Shown one piece after another: positions 6,439 through 10,691 of a stretch of 10,691 nt of DNA. Below the pieces are notes generated by a model. It saw only the letters and a list, made by a program, of their open reading frames with translations, made no database searches and was not told where the DNA came from. The position numbers and the translations under genes were made by a program. This DNA comes from Thermoleophilia bacterium (GTDB taxonomy: Bacteria; Actinomycetota; Thermoleophilia; RBG-16-64-13). Where the stretch lies: the NCBI GenBank assembly GCA_016929985.1, contig JAFGIH010000477.1:1-10691 (forward strand), read 5' to 3'. Within the stretch, counting starts at the first letter, position 1; each line of letters opens with the position of its first letter.

Positions 6439-7107
6439 CTAGGATTCTCCGTCGGAGGCCGTGCGACCCACGTAGGCCAGCACTTGTGCCCGATTCTGCA
6501 GATGCAGCTTCCGCATTATCTCGGCCATGTGGTACTTGACCGTCCGCGGGCTCAGGCAGATATGGGCTCCCACCTCTTTGTAAGAGAGCCCCTGGGCCAC
6601 CAAGGCAAGGACGTCGTTCTGACGTTGGCTGAGCGGCTCCTGGTCGCAGGGTCGAGCCATCGCGGGTACATCGGGCGGAGACGTCGTGGGGCGGGCGAAC
6701 TCGGCCAGCAGTTTGGCCGCCAGGCCGGGGGCGAAGGGAGGAATGTCCAACTCGACGTCGTGCAGGGCCTCGACCAGAGTGTCGGCGTCCATGCTCTTCA
6801 GCAGGTAGCCACACGCTCCCGCCTTCACGGCTTCGAACAGGTCTTCGTCCTCGGTGGAAGTCGTCAGGATCACGATCTTGCTTTCCTGCATACCGGCCTT
6901 GATCACACGAGTGGCGGTGAGTCCATCGCACACCGGCATGCGGATGTCCATGAGAATCACATCGGGTCTCAGCGCCTGGGCCTGCATCGCCGCCTCTTGC
7001 CCGTCGCGTGCCACTCCGGCCACCTCTATGCCGTGTTCCTCCAACAGATTCTGCAGTCCCTCCAGAAGCAGAGCATGGTCATCTACCAGAAGTACTCTCA
7101 CCGCCAT
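6439..7107 (-). CDS. NarL/FixJ-family response regulator with LuxR-type HTH
   Basis: A 222-residue two-component response regulator. The receiver (about 3-118) has the acidic pair Asp9-Asp10, phospho-acceptor Asp54 in ILMDIRMP, Thr82/83 in ILTTS and Lys104 in YLLKS, so all key residues are present. A Pro-rich linker (about 139-155) leads to a LuxR-type HTH (157-213) with LSQRQNDVLALVAQGLSYKEV and LSPRTVKYHMAEIMRKL. On phosphorylation it should bind DNA and alter transcription. The start overlaps the 3' end of the kinase gene by 29 bp, showing translational coupling and a cognate pair. ATG at 7105-7107 is used, with a close AAAGGG upstream; a GTG two codons later is an alternative. Targets are unknown; the genes downstream on the same strand are candidates. 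Confidence 0.95.
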   Translation of the reverse strand: MAVRVLLVDDHALLLEGLQNLLEEHGIEVAGVARDGQEAAMQAQALRPDVILMDIRMPVCDGLTATRVIKAGMQESKIVILTTSTEDEDLFEAVKAGACGYLLKSMDADTLVEALHDVELDIPPFAPGLAAKLLAEFARPTTSPPDVPAMARPCDQEPLSQRQNDVLALVAQGLSYKEVGAHICLSPRTVKYHMAEIMRKLHLQNRAQVLAYVGRTASDGES

Positions 7108-8800
7108 CCCTTTCTTTGTGACCCAAGGGGACCTCGAGTATCACGCGGGTCCCTGCGCCCGGCCGGGAATCGATGTGCACGTGTCCACCGACCTGCGCCA
7201 TCCGCTCGCGCATGAAAGCGAGCCCGAAGTGCCCGTCCCGACTGCTCTCGAATCGGGCCGGGTCGAAACCGGAGCCGTCGTCCGCCACCGTGATCCTGGC
7301 CTTGGAGCCCTCACATTCGATGCTGATACGGACCGCCGAGGCGCCTCCATGTCTGCGCGCGTTCGCAAGCGCCTCCTGCACCACTCTGAGAACCTGCACC
7401 CCGGCGTTCGTCCGAAACGTGTCGTCGTCCACGGATTCACCGACCGAGAGCTCCGTCTCGATTCCGTGGTCTGTGTGAAGATCTCGTAGATATCTATCGA
7501 GCGCGGGAATGAAGGACCACTGCTCAGAGGAGACCGCCTTGAGGTCGGTGATGGATTCGCGCACGTCCGCGTGGGCATCCTGAGCCACTTCCACCAGGCG
7601 GGCGAGCAGGGCATCGGCTTTCTCGGAGTCGCCGGCGCGCAGCCGGTGTCGCACGGTCTGGGCCTGCATGCTCAGGTACCCGAACACCTGACCTATACCG
7701 TCGTGGAGTTCCCGCGCCAGACGCTCGCGTTCCTGCAAGGTGCCCACCACCCGTTCCTGTTCCAACAGGCGCGCTTGGGTCGCCTTCTGTTCGGTCACGT
7801 CGTGGAGCAGGAGCATCTGTCCGAGGCCACGGCCCTGCCGGTCTTTCAGCGGCGTCGCCTCCAGGACGTAGTCCCTCTCCCGAGGTGATTCTCCGAGACT
7901 CAACTCAGACGTCACCGAAGCTTTCTCAGTCGCTGTGGACCAGGGAGGGCTCCCTTCAGGCAGGAGGTCGCTTGCCATGCGCCCTCGCAAACGTGAGATC
8001 GGCGCCGCCAAGGTCCTCTGCGCCGCGGCGTTGGCGTCGACGATGCGTCCCTGGAGATCGAGCACGAGCATGCTCTGGAGCATCTGGTCGATGGCAGCCG
8101 CCCGAGCTATCGGCACGGGATCGAAGACATGAAAACCGAAGAGCGCTACGGCGTATACCCCGAACAAGAAGAGCAAGACGAAGGGTCCATAGCCCCAGTG
8201 GCTTGGCAGGCCCATGCGAAGTCCGATCTCGAACACGAACCGCGCCCCCAACTGGGCAACGAGCATCAAGATCGCCGGCCAACGATACCGTGGGAACTTG
8301 AGAGCCAACCACGCGAGCAGCCCCACGTTGAACACGGCCACAAGATAGCTATAGGCGAGCGCAACCGCGTTCACCGGCCCGCGGATGGGCATGATGCCGG
8401 CATCGTGTTGGGTGACTCCGGTCCACACGAGGTGGTGGAGCCCGTCGGTCACTATGAACGCGGCGAACACGAGCGGGGGGATCGCCAGCAGCATGACGGT
8501 GCGCCGTGTCACCCATCTTCCCAAACCGGAGTATTGCAGCAGAAAACAGGCGGCCGAGGTGACGACGGGTAGTTGCCAGATGGTGACGAACCGTAGCCAC
8601 AGCGTCTTGGTGTCGGGATCGACGGCCGCCGTCTGCATCGCGTCGCCGATGGACCACAGTGCCGCGAACACACAGCCGAAGAAGAAGGGCAAAGCACCGG
8701 CTATCCGCCGATGGCGCCAGCCGTACCACCCCAGCGCCGCGATGAGGACGGTCGAACCGAACGCGGGCCACAGATAGCCGCTGTATGTGTAAGACCCCAT
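7079..8800 (-). CDS. 7TM-PAS sensor histidine kinase (HisKA_3/NarX type)
   Basis: A 573-residue membrane sensor kinase. Seven hydrophobic segments lie at about 8-28, 35-58, 67-90, 101-125, 144-167, 174-194 and 203-227, matching the HisKA_7TM N-terminal layout. A PAS-like domain follows (233-345, MLVLDLQGRIVDANAAAQ and LLLHDVTEQK), then a short coiled coil. The HisKA_3 dimerisation domain (about 358-423) contains RERLARELHDGIGQ, with His366 the phosphorylation site. The HATPase domain has the N-box EALANARRHG (Asn480), DDGSGFD (507-513) and FGLAFMRERM. All catalytic motifs appear intact. The ligand is unknown. The open frame extends to a TTG at 8848, but the ATG at 8798-8800 with GGTGG/GGTGAG upstream gives the best membrane start. 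It phosphorylates the overlapping downstream NarL-type regulator, most likely. Confidence 0.95.
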   Translation of the reverse strand: MGSYTYSGYLWPAFGSTVLIAALGWYGWRHRRIAGALPFFFGCVFAALWSIGDAMQTAAVDPDTKTLWLRFVTIWQLPVVTSAACFLLQYSGLGRWVTRRTVMLLAIPPLVFAAFIVTDGLHHLVWTGVTQHDAGIMPIRGPVNAVALAYSYLVAVFNVGLLAWLALKFPRYRWPAILMLVAQLGARFVFEIGLRMGLPSHWGYGPFVLLFLFGVYAVALFGFHVFDPVPIARAAAIDQMLQSMLVLDLQGRIVDANAAAQRTLAAPISRLRGRMASDLLPEGSPPWSTATEKASVTSELSLGESPRERDYVLEATPLKDRQGRGLGQMLLLHDVTEQKATQARLLEQERVVGTLQERERLARELHDGIGQVFGYLSMQAQTVRHRLRAGDSEKADALLARLVEVAQDAHADVRESITDLKAVSSEQWSFIPALDRYLRDLHTDHGIETELSVGESVDDDTFRTNAGVQVLRVVQEALANARRHGGASAVRISIECEGSKARITVADDGSGFDPARFESSRDGHFGLAFMRERMAQVGGHVHIDSRPGAGTRVILEVPLGHKERDGGESTSGR

Positions 8801-9017
8801 GCTCACCACCGCCGCCGAGCGGGGTAGAGTCGCTCGTGCCTGGATCAACGCGGGTTTGCACCCATTCTACAGCGATTTGAGACGCGAAGATCCGGCCTTC
8901 GGGAACGGGCCCCGACGGGCCACTGAGTTCCCGGCGGCATGTTCGCAACGGGGTCTCAAGTGTTCTTTTGCCGCTCACGGGGTAACCAGAGCTCACAGCC
9001 TGAAGAGCGGGGGAGCG
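8801..9017. promoter_or_regulatory. Divergent intergenic region between kinase and molybdopterin-domain gene
   Basis: 217 bp separating divergent genes, so promoters for both sides should lie here. On the minus strand TGTAGAAT (hexamer at 8864-8869) resembles an extended -10 for the kinase operon, but no convincing -35 sits at the right distance. A G-rich Shine-Dalgarno (gggggag, about 9009-9015) precedes the + strand ATG at 9018. No gene was recognised here; open frames crossing it lack protein-like features. Confidence 0.4.
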
Positions 9018-9722
9018 ATGAGAACAAAGACGCTGCTCGCATCGTCGGTTCTTGCCGTGTTTGTGACGCTGGCCACGGGAGCGATCGTCTTTGGCTGTGG
9101 TGACGGCGGGTCCCCATCCACCAGCGGTCCGACGGCTTCCCAGCCCGCTGGAGAAGTGGAAGCTACCGAGTTCCAGGGCGTGAAACTGACTCCCGTCGAT
9201 GATCAAGGCAATAACGCGCTGAAGGGCACTCAGATCATCGACAGGGATTCGTACGTCCTGACGGTGGATGGTCTGGTAGAGAAGCCGCTTTCACTGTCAT
9301 ATGCGGATCTACAGTCATATGATCAAGAATCCTGGTTGATGGATCTCAACTGCGTTGAAGGGTGGAGTTTCACCGCCAAATGGACCGGCCCGTCGCTCAG
9401 TGCGATCCTTGCTGATGCGCGGGTAAGACCCGAGGCGATCATAGCCATCTTCTATAGTGCGGATGTTCCTACTGGATACACTTCACTAGACCTAGACTAC
9501 ATTCTTGAGAACAACATCCTGCTCGCGCTGAAGATAAACGACCTCACCCTGCCACCCGAGAGGGGCTTCCCGCTGCAGGTGGTGGCCAAGAGCAAATTCG
9601 GCTACAAATGGGCCAAGTGGGTCACCCGCATAGAGCTCTCGTCGGATGCCGACTTCCGCGGATACTGGGAGCGCGCGGGATACAACAACAACGCCGATGA
9701 CACAGGCCCGGCGTTCGAGTAG
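9018..9722 (+). CDS. Exported molybdopterin-binding oxidoreductase domain protein (sulfite-oxidase fold)
   Basis: A 234-residue protein. The frame is open further upstream, but the ATG at 9018 is chosen because it follows a G-rich ribosome site and begins a signal peptide (MRTKTLLASS..., hydrophobic 6-26). A Cys at 27 in VFGC suggests a lipoprotein, although Phe is atypical in a lipobox. Residues about 50-212 match the oxidoreductase molybdopterin-binding domain of sulfite oxidases and MsrP/YedY: YVLTVDGLVEKPLSLSYADL, NCVEGW with Cys112 at the expected Mo-ligand position, WTGPSLSAIL, RGFPLQVV and FGYKWAKWVTRIEL. It ends GYWERAGY. Such proteins carry out periplasmic or extracytoplasmic oxo-transfer; the substrate is unknown. 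No twin-arginine motif was found, which is odd for a cofactor loaded in the cytoplasm. The membrane protein that follows after 6 bp is a likely electron-transfer partner. Confidence 0.88.
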   Translation: MRTKTLLASSVLAVFVTLATGAIVFGCGDGGSPSTSGPTASQPAGEVEATEFQGVKLTPVDDQGNNALKGTQIIDRDSYVLTVDGLVEKPLSLSYADLQSYDQESWLMDLNCVEGWSFTAKWTGPSLSAILADARVRPEAIIAIFYSADVPTGYTSLDLDYILENNILLALKINDLTLPPERGFPLQVVAKSKFGYKWAKWVTRIELSSDADFRGYWERAGYNNNADDTGPAFE

Positions 9723-9728
9723 CCGCCA

Positions 9729-10109
9729 GTGTCCGGCACCTACAGCATCAGTCCCATCGCCATCGGTCTGTTGGTGATCTACGCCGCGAGCTTCGCTCTC
9801 TACAAGACCAAGCGCATCAGGGTCACCACCCATCGCAAGATCTGGAACGTCCTCCTGTTGGGGTCGTTCTTGATCGTGGCCGCTTTCGGGCTCACGATGG
9901 CGATCAGGCGAGAGTACGCGCTGCTCTTCAGGGTCCCCTTCAACCTGATCTTCTGGCACGTGGAAGCAGGGGTGGTCATGACGGTGGTCTCGATCTTCCA
10001 CCTCAGCTGGCACTTCGCCTACTACAGGGATCTCTTCAAGCGCGCCCGCGCCAAGGAGATGGCGGCGCTGGAGGCCGAATGCGGCCGGGAGGCCGAACAC
10101 GTCGACTAG
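9729..10109 (+). CDS. Small three-helix membrane protein, probable cytochrome b-like partner
   Basis: A 126-residue protein starting with GTG 6 bp after the molybdopterin-domain gene, so probably translationally coupled; no clear Shine-Dalgarno is visible. Three hydrophobic segments lie at about 8-25, 38-58 and 71-98. Histidines at 35 (TTHRKIWN), 77 (FWHVEAG), 91 and 95 (FHLSWHF) lie in or near the helices and could ligate heme, as in small cytochrome b subunits. It has fewer helices than MsrQ (usually six), so it is not a plain MsrQ. The C-terminus is charged and cytoplasmic-looking. The likely role is to pass electrons between the membrane and the exported molybdopterin protein. Partnership is inferred from adjacency and the known YedY/YedZ and sulfite-dehydrogenase arrangements. 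Confidence 0.7.
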   Translation: MSGTYSISPIAIGLLVIYAASFALYKTKRIRVTTHRKIWNVLLLGSFLIVAAFGLTMAIRREYALLFRVPFNLIFWHVEAGVVMTVVSIFHLSWHFAYYRDLFKRARAKEMAALEAECGREAEHVD

Positions 10110-10191
10110 TCCGCGGGTCTCGGAACCCATCCTCGGCTAGTATTGCCTTCGCACCGGGAAGGATTTCCCGAGGAACGGACACTACCTCTAC
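10110..10191 (+). promoter_or_regulatory. Short region upstream of the sigma factor, with a possible ECF-type -35
   Basis: 82 bp between the membrane-protein stop and the GTG of the sigma gene. GGAACC at 10122-10127 matches the -35 core common for ECF sigma factors, but no clear partner -10 element at 16-17 bp was found, so autoregulation is only a possibility. Confidence 0.25.
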
Positions 10192-10691
10192 GTGAGCACC
10201 TATTCAGACCGCAGACTATGGGAACGAGCCCTCGGGGGGCAGGCGACCGCGTTCGGCGAGCTCTTCGAACGGCACGCCACCTCGGTGTGCAACTACCTCT
10301 TCCGGCGTTGCGGCAACTGGGCGACTGCCCAGGATCTCACGTCCATCGTCTTCCTGGAGTTGTGGCGCAAGCGGAGTGACATCTCGCTGGAGCGCGAATC
10401 TGCCCTCCCGTTGCTCCTCGGCGTCGCCACCAACGTGCTGCGCAATCGCAGGCGCACGGAACGCAGGCACCGGGCGGCGCTCGAGCGCATGCCCGTCCCC
10501 TCGGAGTCGTGGAGCCCGCACGAGGACGTGGTGGAGAAGCTGGCCGAAGAGGAGAGGATGCAGGAATTGCTCGGTATCGTTGGCCGTCTTCCCAAGCGAG
10601 AGCAGGATCTCGTGGTCCTCTGTGTCTGGATGGAGCTCACCTATGAAGAAGCCGCGGATGCGCTGTGTCTACCGGTAGGCACGGTCGCATC
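10192..10691 (+). CDS. ECF-family RNA polymerase sigma factor (3' end outside window)
   Basis: Translation from GTG 10192 gives 166 residues and runs off the right edge without a stop. Upstream the frame closes at TAG 10138-10140 with no other usual start codon in between. The sigma-2 region (about 20-87) has AFGELFERHATSVCNYLFRR, WATAQDLTSIVFLELWRKR and LLLGVATNVLRNRRR. A linker (about 95-115) leads to sigma-4 (about 118-166), with LPKREQDLVVLCVWMELTYE and AADALCLPVGTVA forming the HTH. This layout resembles the SigE-like ECF factors abundant in actinobacteria (FGELFxRH..VYNY.FRR, LLGVATNVLRN.RR). It directs RNA polymerase to specific promoters. Any anti-sigma gene would be beyond the window. 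It lies 82 bp downstream of the membrane protein, same strand, probably its own unit. Confidence 0.92.
   Translation, partial: MSTYSDRRLWERALGGQATAFGELFERHATSVCNYLFRRCGNWATAQDLTSIVFLELWRKRSDISLERESALPLLLGVATNVLRNRRRTERRHRAALERMPVPSESWSPHEDVVEKLAEEERMQELLGIVGRLPKREQDLVVLCVWMELTYEEAADALCLPVGTVA

Noticed and set aside
5867..6931. A 354-codon minus-strand frame spanning the regulator and pseudo-receiver
   Set aside because: It is an Arg/Pro-rich shadow overlapping two well-supported genes and reads through the palindrome; no domain was seen.
8801..8848. TTG start for the sensor kinase at 8848
   Set aside because: It would add 16 polar residues with no clear ribosome site; the ATG at 8800 begins just before the first membrane segment and has a GGTGG/GGTGAG upstream.
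8349..9206. A 285-codon minus-strand frame over the kinase N-terminus and the divergent promoter region
   Set aside because: It is out of frame with the 7TM kinase, which has coherent membrane segments, and overlaps the start of the molybdopterin-domain gene.

Overview
The window is GC-rich bacterial DNA, densely coded, with nine protein genes plus a gene fragment at each edge counted among them (glyA at the left, an ECF sigma factor at the right). The sigma factor resembles the SigE-like ECF factors common in actinobacteria. Together with a NarL-type two-component system, a 7TM-HisKA_3 kinase, a degenerate receiver protein and several exported proteins, it suggests a high-GC Gram-positive lineage (Actinobacteriota, possibly a deep or environmental class). 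Chloroflexota cannot be excluded. No rRNA, tRNA, CRISPR array or transposase gene was seen.

Layout. (1) 1-1714, + strand: the 3' end of serine hydroxymethyltransferase (glyA), then after 13 bp a WG-repeat lipoprotein. A strong hairpin at 1745-1782 separates this strand from the convergent block. (2) 1817-8800, - strand, read right to left: a 7TM-PAS-HisKA_3 sensor kinase, its overlapping NarL/LuxR-type response regulator, a 156-bp gap with a REP-like 21-bp inverted repeat and three 11-bp tandem repeats, a small degenerate receiver-like protein, a 729-residue exported protein with three HYR (Ig-like) domains, and a 604-residue exported parallel beta-helix protein. (3) 9018-10109, + strand: an exported sulfite-oxidase-fold (oxidoreductase molybdopterin-binding) protein and a three-helix, histidine-rich membrane protein that is probably its cytochrome b-like partner. 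(4) 10192 to the right edge, + strand: a GTG-started ECF sigma factor that runs off the window.

How they may work together. The kinase and regulator share a 29-bp overlap and clearly form one signalling pair. The degenerate receiver and the two exported proteins follow on the same strand with short gaps (31 and 64 bp) and good Shine-Dalgarno sequences before the two exported genes. The two exported proteins share a related alpha-helical module, so they look like a functional pair at or outside the cell surface. That the kinase/regulator controls them is an inference from position only; the REP-like hairpin lies between the regulator and the downstream genes. The molybdopterin-domain protein and the membrane protein look like a two-gene extracytoplasmic redox unit.
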